Made by a program: the position numbers and the translations under genes. The notes under the pieces were generated by a model, which worked only from the letters and a program-made list of their open reading frames with translations, was not told the DNA's origin and ran no database searches. 64,000 nt of DNA from contig NW_026999353.1 of NCBI RefSeq assembly GCF_037126465.1, positions 558,001-622,000 of the forward strand, in the 5' to 3' direction. Below, one piece after another: positions 32,697 to 43,894 of this stretch (the first letter of the stretch is position 1; each line of letters opens with the position of its first letter). This stretch comes from Ornithodoros turicata (lineage: Eukaryota; Arthropoda; Arachnida; Ixodida; Argasidae).

Positions 32697-32960
32697 GGCT
32701 ATCTTTTTCGTGCACACGTTTCGTGATGGAATAGTCTCTTTAAGTGTGACGTGAAAGGCGTTTTCACTGTCCAATCCTGTTTCGAACATCAGGGGCTATG
32801 TTCTCAGAGATCCGGCAGATAAATTTAGTTGGAAGGTTGGGTTGGTTCGTGAGCGATTCCAGTAGTGTATACGTGTTCTAAAAACGCTAAATGATTATGT
32901 ATGCCATTTGATCTGTTGCATTAGTTTTGTAGTAATGCTGGGTTTTTCCTTATTTTCAGG

Positions 32961-33107
32961 TGTGCCAAAATGGACGATATCATGATATAGCGACCAAACG
33001 TAATTTGTACCTTGAAACCGACACCATCCGATTCGACAAATGGGGCGGTACGTTTGACAACACTTTCACAGTAGCGTACGACTCGGATTGCACTATGTCG
33101 AAAAAGG
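32961..33107 (+). CDS. Candidate exon 2 of the same unidentified gene
   Basis: TTTTCAG acceptor and GTATGT donor enclose a phase-0 frame of 49 residues (V-C-Q-N-G-R-Y-H-D-I ... D-S-D-C-T-M-S-K-K) with no stop. Codon use and low complexity look like real coding sequence. It connects in phase to the terminal exon at 37,870. Confidence 0.6.
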
Positions 33108-33282
33108 TATGTATATAATTGTGAAGGCCCTCTATCTTAGTAGCTTTACCACAGCCAATGCGTGTATATATAACTGTATATAAAAGTGTATATTTTATAT
33201 TTTTATTATAAAAGTGTATATTTTATATTCCCTGATTCTCTCTTACACTGAATCTTTTTACATTTCTGGTGATTCACTTATA

Positions 33283-34050
33283 CAGGGTGCCCTAGGTAAA
33301 TGCGAACATATTCTTAAAAAAATATATATGCATCACTTTTTCCGAGCTGCCATATAGCATATCCTGAAGGGTACTCCTTAGTCTTAATGTCTTAATTTAC
33401 TTTCAATAATTATCGTTTAATTATTATTATTATTCTTTTCAGAAAAAGAAATCCGTTCGATAGATCATCCGCACAAAAATCGTGATAGAACACATTTTTT
33501 TTATATTGTTCATTGCGCATCTCGCAGACGCGTCTTTCCTTCACTCCCAGTGTGAGAGAGGGAAAGACCACGCATTCGGCTCTTGCGTGCTGGAAGAACA
33601 TTAACAGAAAACAGAAAATGCAACCCAACATAAGGGCAGTTCCGATGTCACAGGGTGCATTTGTTTTCTTTCTGCAAGTTAGAGCTCAACTTGGACGCAT
33701 GAGACAGCACTGCGCTCATTCACCCTCTCACACTGGGGGTGATGGAAGACGCGTCTCCGAAGATGCGCGATGAACAAAATGAAGAAGAAATCGTGTTTCT
33801 TCACGATTTTTTCTTTTTTTTTTGCGAACGATCTATCAAAGATTTTTTTTTTTTTAAACTGCTCTGGTATCAGGTGACCGAACGGACCAGGTGCTCTCAT
33901 TCGGACAACTTCGAAGCTGCGCTTTGATTTCGAGTTTGCCAATGCCCTCCTAAGGAGTACCCTTCAGCATATGCTATATTTCGATTGATTTGATCTCGGA
34001 AAAAGTGATATACATATATTTTTTTTTAATATGTTAGGTGCGGCACCCCG
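33283..34050. mobile_element. 768-bp palindromic TA-target element
   Basis: The ends CAGGGTGCCCTAGG and (inverted) CGGGGTGCCGCACC are flanked by TA on both sides. The arms pair almost throughout (CACTTTTTCCGAG, TATGCTATAT, AAGGGTACTCCTTAG; inner GACGCGTCTTTCC and TCTCACACTGGG), making a near full-length hairpin centred near 33,665. No transposase. TA target and CAGGGTG ends fit a Tc1/mariner-type MITE, inferred. Confidence 0.72.
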
Positions 34051-34052
34051 TA

Positions 34053-37000
34053 TTCAGTGTGTATCACAAGCCTCTGTGGCGCAAGTTCCAAACGATAGTT
34101 TCTAATGGTGTATTCTACAGAAGCGCCGTGTCAAATGGCCTATCTCATAAAATGCAACATCTCAGGGGTGTGCTCCACAGCGGTGTTTGTCAGCCTTCTG
34201 CCTGTAAAAGGGTATTCATTTGCAGACACTCTATGAAGGTTGTAGAAAATGTTCTGTGCTCTTCGTGTGGCTGCCACGCTGCCCTTGCGTGTCGGTATAT
34301 CTCGGGCAATTATCCCGGATAGGCTTGACAACTTAATGAAATAAATGAGTGGATCGATGAAAGAGGTTAGCCTATGGGTCACGCAGACCCAGGCTAACGC
34401 CGACAGGTGGCTACGAAGGACTTTGTTCGCTGTCGCTGCGCGCGCCCTCGTGGCCCCATGTGCAGAGAGCACGGCGGATAACCCGAGATTACCTGCGAAA
34501 TTGAAGCAGTACGCTTAAAATTCGAGAGAAAGGAAAATGTGCGCGTGCGGTTGCATCACGCTGCGCACTTAACATAATGTTGATAATCAGCTAACAACGA
34601 ACGAGCGTGAAGTTGTGCAGGGGTTCCACTCAGCCAGTTGGCAGTAATATTTTCGCTTGTAATGTATGGCAAAGGTAGCGCCTCAACGTACACGAAGGAA
34701 ATGTCACTCGACGATTCTCCTGTTTTGTCACGTTACAAGAAGGGTGCGAACTTTTCGCTACGGCATTCTGAGCTACTTGGTTGTCTTGGATTTCATTATA
34801 CACTCCGTCCCACGCTGCTCGCAGTGAATGAGTGGAACTTGTGTGCGCACGTACACGTCCTTGGTATTCCTTTCCGTCGCACGTTTCGCACGTAGTGGCA
34901 GTAACAAGCTGAGATTTAATACAATATATCAATTTAAGTGGAAAAGTTAAACATTATGGTATATGCTCTCTACGTCATGTAATTAGCTTCTAGGTTGTAA
35001 TTAGCATGTAATTAGGTTCTAGCTGCGGCATTTTCGAAAACATAGCAAAACATGCTATTACGTTCAGAGTGTTTGAAATTGTCGAGTATCTGGTACCTAA
35101 AAAGATGTGTGGCACCAACAGAATACACCAACAACTTTATTTTGCGCATGTTATAATGCGTCTGTATTCGTAATGTTACGTTCCAAACATCATGCAAAAG
35201 GGATCAAACAGCGAAAGCAACCGAAAACGAAGTGAAACTGCGCGAGACTTCGCGGCTCGTGATGCCGCGATAGGCCATCCACCGGCCCAGTTGGTTTCGC
35301 ACTGTCGCACACGATATGGATAGGCCAGCAATCCTCGTCGGCGAAATCCCGCTGGGCACGCCGTGCCGTGCATAATACCCCCTGAAGTTTCAAATTAAAA
35401 GGAAACACTGGTCCAAGATGTCTACTTGAAAGAAATTTATATTAATACAAATGCGATTTCGTCTGTTTCGGCGTTTGTCTGTTTTCTTAGTGCGGGCCGC
35501 TATCATCGCTGCAATCTTGCCAACCCGGAAGCGGCAGTGCGAGCAGCGAGAAGGCGAGGGCGAAACGGAGCCACTGCGCCTGCGCCAACCCTTCTCGTAT
35601 CTTTGAGTGTGTAATGATCCCGTGGAGTGTGTAAGGTGTCTGCGTTGTTGATCTCTGTCGCCGAGACTCGCTGTATCCATACCTGGGGGATATCACAATT
35701 GATGCCTAATCATGATTGCTGCGATGTGCATCCTGCATCAGTACGTTTTGTGTATTAGTCGACGAGGTGCAAGGTTCTGCCTTTCACAGGAAGACACGTG
35801 AGTCGAAGCAGAAGAGCATCTCGCAGCCCCACAAAAATCGTTCCGCGCGCAGCGAGCGTCAGCGCATACATGTAAACAATGTAACGTCACCGGGTGTCAT
35901 TTCCGCGACCACGCGCTCCCATAGATTGGATATGCCGGTATATAGCACACCAGTCCATCTAGATCACCACAGTTGCTATAGTCTATAAGTCTATAAACCT
36001 GGTTTCATCACTGACCTGTGCCTCGACGACATCTCCTGTACGGTCCCACAGTTTCGTGACACAACCTTCGAATGGTCGCACTGTAACCGTCGTACTTTGG
36101 TAGCGTTTGCTGAATTGTGTCTACAAGCCTAAATCATGTTCTCACTACCTTCGAAAGAGGGAGAATGGGAGAACAAACTTTGGAACTTCCTGTCTACGAC
36201 TTCATTGGTGTTCCTATGTGTTCTTCTACGATATACGCCTATGTGGCTTTTTGTGTTCCTATGTTTGACATACTACACCACAAACTTTATGTTAGGTTAA
36301 AAATACCAGACACGCTGCTGGAAAGCAAAAGTCTCGTTCAAAACTGCAATAGGATAGTCTCTCAAAATTTGTTCCTGGGAAGCCAACCGAAGCCGTGTTG
36401 TCCGAGCTTCGAAAGCAAATATTAAGTTAGGAAAATAGGGGGGAAATGCAGGTGCTCTACATCTGCACATACAGGAACCGCTTAAGGAAGTTACTTATAA
36501 ATAAGTTACTTATAAATAGTGCAAAGAAAACACATAAAAGTGGCGCTTGAGCAGTATAGCTCTCTGGCTTTGACGAATAGCGTCTCTATACCCTGCTGCG
36601 TCCCTATATATAAGGTATAGATTGAGAAGTTACCCGTCAAAAAGAACTCGTTGCAAGTTCGTTCGCTCGTTTCCGTGTGCGAAATGAAACTAAGTTAATG
36701 ACGAAGTTGTTCAGCATGAAATGTTACTTCCAAGTTATTTCCAAGTTACTCCGGACACAAAATAGCATTGCGCAGGTGCAGCGCGCGCGAGCAGTTGAGT
36801 TAGACGTTGCCTGCGGAGGAGTGCAACACGTTTATGTCCAACACACGTTTATTTCGTTTATGTCCAACAAACAAACAAACAAACAAACAAACAAACAAAT
36901 GACGTCTTAATCTTCGACAGCGCCAAAATTCGGTAGAATTGAACCACGCTCGAAGCTAAAGGTGAACAAGGTAGCGCACGAAAGCCACGGTGTGAGGGAA

Positions 37001-37339
37001 CTACGACATGGTCCCTTGAAGGGATGCGACCCTCGGGCCTACTTTTCTTTCAGTGGGACACAGCGAACAAGTGTCCGTTCGTGGAACCCAGCCCGCCTTC
37101 CGATTTGTTTCGCTTTCATTCTGTCTACCAAAGTCATGATGGCGTTTTTCTTAGAGGTCTATCCGAACGCTTTGAATCTTGCCCCAGGTGGGCGCACAAT
37201 GGTTCAGCTTCATTTCAATGATAGCGGTTCTTACTTCCTGAATAAAATAATGTCATTGATTGAATATCACGTTTTATGGCAAAAAAACGCAATAAAGGAA
37301 CCGGAGAGAAAGCAAGAAAATATGTGGACGTCAGTGAAA
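34053..37339. other. Intron-like stretch with no supported gene
   Basis: Lies between candidate exons. ORFs up to 130 codons have no motifs. Features seen: a GTTAGCCTATGGGTC/GACCCAGGCTAAC hairpin at 34,368-34,398, and seven CAAA repeats at 36,868-36,899. Otherwise unidentified. Confidence 0.4.
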
Positions 37340-37474
37340 AACGAGTTAAGGTAACTAAGAACTTAACATAAAGTTACCACGGCGCAAAAGTACCGAGGGA
37401 AGTTACAAGTTACCAAAAAAAAAGGAACATAGTTACAGTAACGAATTACTTGTAACGCGTTACTTCGAACTCTG
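37340..37474. mobile_element. hAT-like terminal fragment
   Basis: Ends with AACGCGTTACTTCGAACTCTG preceded by repeated AGTTAC/GTAAC motifs, the inverted form of the CAGAGTTCGAAGTAAC end common in animal hAT MITEs. The other end is not found; GAAGTTAC motifs at 36,480-36,760 may be remnants. Confidence 0.45.
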
Positions 37475-37869
37475 CTATAAGGCGAATATTTTTCTGATTG
37501 CTTCAGATAACGGGCATACCTCCCTTCTATTCGGAATATTCGTCCTTCCAGAATTACAGGCACTAAAGTGGGAGGTGGGTGCCTGTGAATGATGGTGTGG
37601 TGGCGAGACAAGGGAAAAGAAGGGTTCGTGAAGGGACAAGTTGTGTGTGTGTGTCCCTTGTCCCTCGTCTCGGGGTTTCGTTAACATGAATGGATGTCGG
37701 TTGGCGAAAAGTCTGGATATTAAATGTGGACGCGGAATTGTTCCGACTCAGAAAGATTAGATACTGTATTGTACAGCTATTAGTTCGGAGACTTAATTTG
37801 TATAAAGTCACTCATTCCCTCAAATTACGAGCATTATAACCTGCTGACAGCATATTTTTTCTCTTGACA

Positions 37870-38056
37870 GATGTGTCTGTGTTTCAATACCTATGGCTTC
37901 ACGGGCGGCTACGTCATCTTCGACGTCCACTTTCACTACCTGTGTTCAGCACCACCAGCATTCGTAGATTCCAAGGGCGACTTTGGCGTTGTGAAGTGGG
38001 CAAAAGTTAATATGCACAAGAAATACGCCGGGTTAGATTGCAATGAGCCCTGCTGA
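37870..38056 (+). CDS. Candidate terminal exon of the same unidentified gene
   Basis: TTGACAG acceptor, then a phase-0 frame of 61 residues ending in C-N-E-P-C and two stops (TGA TAA). It is rich in aromatic and cysteine residues, with hydrophobic G-G-Y-V-I-F-D-V. The even spacing of cysteines across the last two exons suggests a small secreted disulphide-bonded protein; in a tick that could be a salivary protein, but no family is recognised. The 4.7-kb intron before it holds a palindromic element and hAT debris. The 5' exons and start codon are not identified. Confidence 0.55.
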
Positions 38057-38308
38057 TAAGCTCATGGGCAGAGAATGTGATTATCATTTGGATGCGGAGT
38101 ATTGTTTACATGGCCGTGAAGCAATCTGATGTGATATGATGCAATATATGATGTTCCATCCATGACTCCTGCCTGCAGCCTTCCTGCCGTGTTAGACAGC
38201 GTAGGGGCTGTGTTATGCTGCCTCGCGTGATGGCTGAGCCAAAGTCTTAAGCGAAAGCTGGAAAGCCGAAGACTATATGTATGGCTTCTAATATAAAGCT
38301 ATCAGAAG

Positions 38309-39681
38309 CAGGGTGTCGAACCGCAACAAATACGGGTTCGGTTCGGGTTCGGGTTCGCATTGTTTTGATTTCGTTCCGGTTCAGTTCCGGTTCGGCCACG
38401 CCAAAAACCGAACCGGTTCGCGAACCGGTTCAACGCTTCCGTTTTATATGTTCCATAAAACTGCATTTATCAGGAAATGCGTGGCTAATAGCTCTCTAGA
38501 GGTGAGGTAGCCCTTTAGCGAGAACAATGAGAAATGGATGAACACTTATTCCAAATAGAGTCCACGCTGTTGAAGCGGTGTAGTCCTGCTACTTTCTGTT
38601 CCCAAAATCTCTTTTTTCACACGCACAGTGCCAGCAAGATACACTTAAAGGAAGCCTAATAAGATGGACAGCGTAACATATAGACGACAGTACTTGCCGG
38701 CACACTGCCTTTGCAGCGTGAATCGATCTGAAACCATACTGAAGCATGTCGAAAATAAGCCGCCAGCCTTACTCTGTCCGAGCTCACAGCAGTGTACTAG
38801 TTTATCCACAACACAAAGGCAATGTGTCACAACTGCACTACCAATAAGAAGAACCACATTTACTTTTCAAACCACGACCAATCAAACAGGCACCGTTCTG
38901 CGTACGCTCCCTCTCCACTTCTCATGTTTCTGACTTGTTTAATTTGTACTGCTCACGTGTAAAGGGAAATCTTGGGCGCTTATTTGATCACATATTCGTC
39001 CTGTAGAGCTACATAACTGGCCTACTCCATTCCTGTTTCATTCGTCGGCATGCACTCTTAAAAATGAACTTCACCGCATAGCACGCTCCTAGCCAACCAC
39101 CATCTCGAATGATATCGTTATCTGCCCTGATTTGTTGAAAACGGGAGGCGTACCCCTTTTTGTGACACTTATGCTGTTCATAATTGTCACAAAAAAAGGC
39201 GTACGCCTCCCGTTTTCAACAAATCAGGGCAGATAACGATAGCATTCGAGATGGTGGTTGGCTAGGAGCGTGCTATGCGGTGCAGTTCATTTCTAAGAGT
39301 GATGGCACCTCGTCTCTGAAGAGTAGACGCCGCATCACCGCGTGCGTGGGGCGTTAGCCGCGGCGCTCACAAGGACAACTGCGCTTCAACGTGTTAAAAA
39401 GACACTGAAAGTATACTTACTATTCGTCGTCTGACTGCTAGGTGAAAATTTCTGAAATCCATGATATAGGCGCGTGATGATGATACCAATCTGCCTTCGT
39501 TCGGGGATAGACAGGAACTCTTATGCTGACTTCTTTTATGTCCGAACCGTTTTGTTGCGAACCGGTTACCGCTATTATTTTTTACGGTTCTGCTCCGGTT
39601 CGGGTTCAGCAGTGTCATGAAAATTTCGGTTCGGGTTCGGTTCCGGCAAAAATAACGGTTCGGGTTCGGTTCGACACCCTG
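38309..39681. mobile_element. hAT non-autonomous element, 1.37 kb, perfect 8-bp TSD
   Basis: Termini CAGGGTGTCGAACCG (38,309) and GGTTCGACACCCTG (39,681) are inverted repeats, flanked by the exact octamer ATCAGAAG at 38,301-38,308 and 39,682-39,689. Subterminal regions are full of GGTTCGG/CCGAACC motifs on both sides. No transposase frame, so it is mobilised in trans. It carries a nested CACTA MITE at 39,053-39,301. The perfect duplication implies a recent insertion. Confidence 0.93.
39053..39301. mobile_element. 249-bp palindromic CACTA-type MITE, 3-bp TSD
   Basis: Begins CACTCTTAAAAATGAACTTC and ends with its inverse, TTCTAAGAGTG. Nearly the whole length folds into one hairpin (arms about 115 bases, TTTGTGACACTT/TAATTGTCACAAAA near the loop). 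ATG stands at 39,050-39,052 and 39,302-39,304, the 3-bp duplication expected for CACTA. The CACTCTTA end resembles the right end (CACTCTAAGAA) of the 7.8-kb CACTA element, a possible enzyme donor. Confidence 0.9.
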
Positions 39682-40167
39682 ATCAGAAGTGTCGCCTTTG
39701 CATTTGCGTTATGAGTACGGCCAGGCCGATATCCTCTCGGTGACAGTACGTATATTGCCGTTCTATCCTAAAAATCGTGAATTCGAATTTTGTCATGGAA
39801 ATGAATGAACCAGGGAATGAATCGACCATGGTAGGTTTCACTTTATATCCTGGTCGGGTTAAAAGATCTAAAATTAATTCGAATATAGAATCCCGTATTG
39901 GATGTGATTCGCTTCGGTATTCAAAAGAAGTCGAAAAATCGCATATATGTGACATTGCGAACGACTCAAATCATAAACAATGTCACATAAAATAAGAAAG
40001 GATGTCAAGCATTCCATGCCCAAAGCGGAGTGGGGGAGTAACGACATTTTATAGTTTCGACCAATCGGTCGACACAAGACACTTCCGCGAACACAGGTTT
40101 CTCCTTTCTGCCTTTTCAGATGAAGAGATTTTCTCCCTGCCGATACAGTGAGCTTATTTACTCTATA

Positions 40168-41358
40168 CAGGGTGTTTCACGAAAATCCCCTGGCTGGATA
40201 ATTCGTGAACAGGTGGCGCTTTTTGGTATGAACGGAGTAGTGAGCGGGTAATTTGCATACGCTCTTTAATTAAGCCTCTTAACTTTAAATTTCACTTCGC
40301 ACTCTTACGCAACCTCTGTTTTACGTATGGGAACTTTCAGTGAAAAATACTGCAAGAAAAAAGCCGCGTCCACACTTATTGATTTTTTCGATGAATTAAT
40401 TGGTTAATTAATAAAATTGGTTAATTAATTACTTAGGAATTTTGGTTTACATATTTCCTGCGTGGAGCAGCGCACCATGCGCTCTTTGGATCAGTATCCG
40501 GCTGTCAATTTCATGTTCATCCGCCTGTTAGACTCACGGGGGTGACGAAAGATAAGGAACAGCCGAAAGCCAGCAGGAGATGCTTTGGTGTTCCTTCTCC
40601 TTCCCTATACTCTTGAAAATGAACTTCACCACATAGCACAATCCTAGCCAACCACCATCCCGGATGACAACGTTCTCTCCCAGGATTTGATGAATATGGG
40701 AGGCGTGTTTATTTTTTTTTCTTCCCTTTCTTGTTTTTGTACAAATGATGTCGTACATAAGGAAAAATAAACAAATGTTTTGTTTATTGCCTGCCCTTTT
40801 GGACAAATCGTTGTCATTCAGGACGATAGTTGGCTACAGGCATGCGATCTGGTGCAGTATTCAACTAGTTCAGTGCTCGCGGGCATTCAAAGTCAATGAT
40901 AAGAGCACGTTATCACACACACACAAGGACAGACCCGCCAGTGCTGCTTACCAGTCGCTTTAAGAATGAATACCGAAGCCTCTCTTGCGGCCTTTCCTTA
41001 TCTTCCGTCACCACCGTGTGTCAACCAGGCGGATAAACACGAAATTGGCAGCCTGATAGCTGATTCAAAGAGCGTACTGGTGCGCTGCTCCGCGCAAGAA
41101 ATATGTAAACCGAAACCAATTAATTAATTGAAAATATTTTTCACTGAAGGTCCCGATGCGTAAAACAAAGGTTCCGTAAGCGTGCGAAGTGAAATTTAAA
41201 AGTTATGATGTTTATTTCATTAATGAGTGTATGCAAATCAGCCGCTCACTACTCTGTTCATAGCCGATGTCCCACCGGTCTTTACCAAAACGACATTTCT
41301 TCGCTAGCGCCACCTGTTCACGAATTATTCAGCAAAGGGATTTTCGTGAAACACCCTG
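40168..41358. mobile_element. 1.19-kb palindromic TA-target element with nested MITE
   Basis: CAGGGTGTTTCACGAAAATC at the left and its inverse ending GAAACACCCTG at the right, TA on each side. Inner arms also pair (AATTCGTGAACAGGTGGCGC; GTAGTGAGCGG; TTTGCATACGC). The same right end recurs alone at 59,737-59,792. A decayed CACTA MITE sits near its centre. Non-coding; mariner-like MITE by TA target and ends. Confidence 0.78.
40608..40875. mobile_element. Decayed copy of the 249-bp CACTA-type MITE
   Basis: ACTCTTGAAAATGAACTTCACC at 40,609 and GGTGCAGT ... CAGTG at 40,875 match the ends of 39,053-39,301; GCCAACCACCATC and AGGCGT blocks agree. It is more diverged and lies inside the TA-target palindrome. 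Confidence 0.7.
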
Positions 41359-41730
41359 TAGACATGTAGACTGGGGACGCGTAGGCTGTCTCTGTGTGGT
41401 GAAATGAGGCCGGCCATCTCAACTTAGGCAAGGTGGTCCGGACACCATCAGTGATTTTTATTGAGAAATAAACTATATGTTGTAGCTTGACTCAGTTTGA
41501 GCATCGAAGAGGAAGTATTTTTTCTCGAGTTGCCGTAGGCCCCGAGAAAAGAAAAATCCGGAAGAATATGGCAGGTAGAAGGTAGGGCAGGTAGGGAAGA
41601 ATATGGTCGGTATAGCGACTTTGGCATTCAATATATTTTCAAAGGACGAATTACCGGCTTTGACTTTTTTCCGCGCACTGTCAACAAATGTTTGCTTCTA
41701 GGACCTGGGTTCAGCTACGGCGTGAATTCC

Positions 41731-42508
41731 GTTACTTTATTTATTTATTGATATGCCATCAGGGCCAAGAAGGCATCATACATAAGCAAGCAATTACATA
41801 AGCAATTACATGTGTGGCAAGTTCATCGTTCTATTTGGAACACATATAAGTAATGCACAAATAACACGCAGTATTATACAAAAAAGTAATACAGTAATGT
41901 GTAAAAAATGTAATACAAAACAACAAACATATGGCGCACATAAAGTCGAAAGAGTTCAATCAGTGCGCCTTTAAAAGTGGAGATGTCCCGGACGGTGAAG
42001 ATGTTACGGGGAAGAGAGTTCCACCCCCATGCTGTATGAATGGAGAAAGAATCGGAAAATGGCTTTGTGTTAGTAAAATGAACCCGTATTTTTAGGGAGT
42101 GGGCGACACGGTAGGAGGTGTATTCTGGTGATGAAAGGTTGGTCGGCACAATTGGTCCGTTGGTGATACAGCTTGTGACAACGAGAAGTGAGTGGCGGTG
42201 ATCCCGAGTATCCTTTCATTGATATGACACTTGCTGTTCGACAGTAGTAAAACGTGACGCGCGGTTCTCGGCAGATTCAAATACCTTGATAAGGCTGTCA
42301 CTGCAGGGTTCCCAGACGGAGACTGCATACTCCAGTTTGGAGGGAATAAGTGTCCTGTATAGATGTAACGTAACACGGCTCGATAGAAGCAGCGTGGGCT
42401 AAAGGCGAGATGGAGGAGGAATGAAAGGATGAAAGGGAATAAAGCCATGGATAAAGCTTAGCGGCATTACATATCTCAGTGATGTGGGTTTTCTATGACA
42501 GGTTGGAT
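41731..42508 (-). pseudogene. CR1-like LINE, C-terminal part and 3' end
   Basis: The minus-strand frame 42,149-41,874 contains F-T-N-T-K-P-F-S-D-S-F-S-I-H-T-A-W-G-W-N-S-L-P, the terminal block of CR1-group LINEs (R-T ... F ... R-T-x-x-x-W-N-x-L-P). Shifted frames just upstream (42,480-42,150) give L-S-W-K-T-H-I-like and L-E-Y-A-V-S-V-W-like blocks. The 3' end is an (ATAA)n run at about 41,731-41,750, the simple tail usual for CR1. Confidence 0.75.
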
Positions 42509-42976
42509 CCCAGGCGGAAATTTTTTTGAACTGGTACCACTTGAACTGTGTTATCGAACAGGGACCAGTTCAGCCGGTCCCAGATCAACTGGTACCAGTT
42601 GGGACAACTGGTCCCTGTTCGATAACACAGTTCACCCAGTCCCAGTTGCAACCGGTCCCAGTTGGGACTGGGACCGGTTAGAAACCAGTTGTGCCAACTG
42701 GTACCAGTTGAGACTGGGACCGGCCAGAAACCAGTTGGGCCAACTGGTACCAGTTGATCGAACTGGTCCCTGTTCGATAACACAGTTCGCCCAGTCCCAG
42801 TTGCAACTGGACCAGTTCAACTGGGACTGGGTGAGCTGTGTTACTTTACTTTACTTGTTAGTTTACTTTCCAGTTGCCACCAGTTTGGTACCAGTTGGTT
42901 CCAGTTGACCACCAGTTGGTGCGAACTGGGAACGAACTGGTACCAGTTGGCTTCCCAGCTGAAATTTTCGCCTGGG
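42509..42976. mobile_element. 468-bp TIR element made of CCAGTTGG/ACTGGTACCAGT palindromes
   Basis: Termini CCCAGGCGGAAATTT and AAATTTTCGCCTGGG are inverted. The interior is a mosaic of AACTGGTACCAGTT, GGGACTGGGACCGG and TGTTATCGAACAGGG units in both orientations. The interrupted CR1 frame tells the empty site: joining the flanks at one copy of AT restores Y-I-G-I-H-V-P-S-N-L-S, so the element duplicated AT or inserted between A and T. Superfamily not determined. Confidence 0.82.
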
Positions 42977-43239
42977 ATGGTACATGAATACCAATGTACT
43001 TGAAAGATGTAAGACTCGAGCATCATTGTTAATAGTCTACTTCGGATGGGGAGACGCGTTACATGAACGAGAGAATCATCAATGCTCCACTGACCACATT
43101 GAGCACCATGTTTGTAATGAGTTCTGGTCGGGCTAAAGGAAATGAATGTCAGAAGGACTGGATATAGCTTGATCAATTATAGACTCATCAGAGTAGAGTC
43201 GAATAGACAGGCAATGCCGTCAGGTAAGTCGTTAATATA
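42977..43239 (-). pseudogene. CR1-like LINE, RT middle fragment
   Basis: On the minus strand, Y-I-N-D-L-P-D-G-I is followed by R-L-Y-S-D-E-S (a decayed Y-A-D-D-S box), about 43,235-43,150, then S-F-K-Y-I-G-I-H-V-P near 43,000. This is the piece of RT between two inserted elements. Confidence 0.72.
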
Positions 43240-43894
43240 CACGGTGTTTCACCTTAGGTGATAAAAAATTCTGACTGGCTACGTACTCGCCGGAGGATTG
43301 TCGGACTTTCGGCAATTACGTAGCCTTTGAAAATTTCCTAGCGAACCCCACTTTTTGACGGAAATATAAAGTCTTCCACTAATAACGACACACCCAACCG
43401 AAATATGCACAGTATCGCAACAGAAATAGCCTAAAAAAATCAGTAAAAGTTCGCCTTTAGCCCCGCCAGCTTGATTGTCACAAAGAAAAGTGCACAGTAT
43501 TTGCCGGGAGAGGGGGAAGTGTTCCTGCCTCTTGTTTTACCTTTCTTTGCGCCGCGTTGACCTTGAAGCTGGTGACAACCAACTTATCACAAAGAAGCCA
43601 AGACAAATGAAGGCGGGGTCACTTTATCATCTACATGCAGATTTTGGGCTAAGGCATAATTTTTATTCATTTTTTCGACTATTTCTGTTGTGGAACTGCG
43701 CATAGTTTTTGTTGGATCTGTGGTCATCCGTGGAGGACATCATATTTCTGTAAAAAAAAGTGAGGTTCGCTTGACAATTTTCAAAGTTCTATTGAAAAAA
43801 ATTACCACAATTAAAAATTGTCCAATGATGGCAAAAGTTTCCAGAAGGTAAATGCCGAAAGTCCGAAAAATCTTTCGGCATGTACGCTGCCCTG
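43240..43894. mobile_element. 655-bp palindromic TA-target element
   Basis: CACGGTGTTTCACC (43,240) and the inverse ending GCCCTG (43,894), with TATA at both edges (43,236-43,239; 43,895-43,898). Arms pair in blocks such as CCGAAAGTCC, AAATTTCCTAGCGAACC/GGTTCGCTTGACAATTT and GATAAACTTG-like stretches. Inserted in the RT frame of the CR1-like LINE right after its YADD region start. Confidence 0.7.

Noticed and set aside
42495..42908. 137- and 96-codon ORFs rich in Q-L-V-P-V-G/T-G-P-S
   Set aside because: They translate the palindromic CCAGTTGG units; both strands give similar text.
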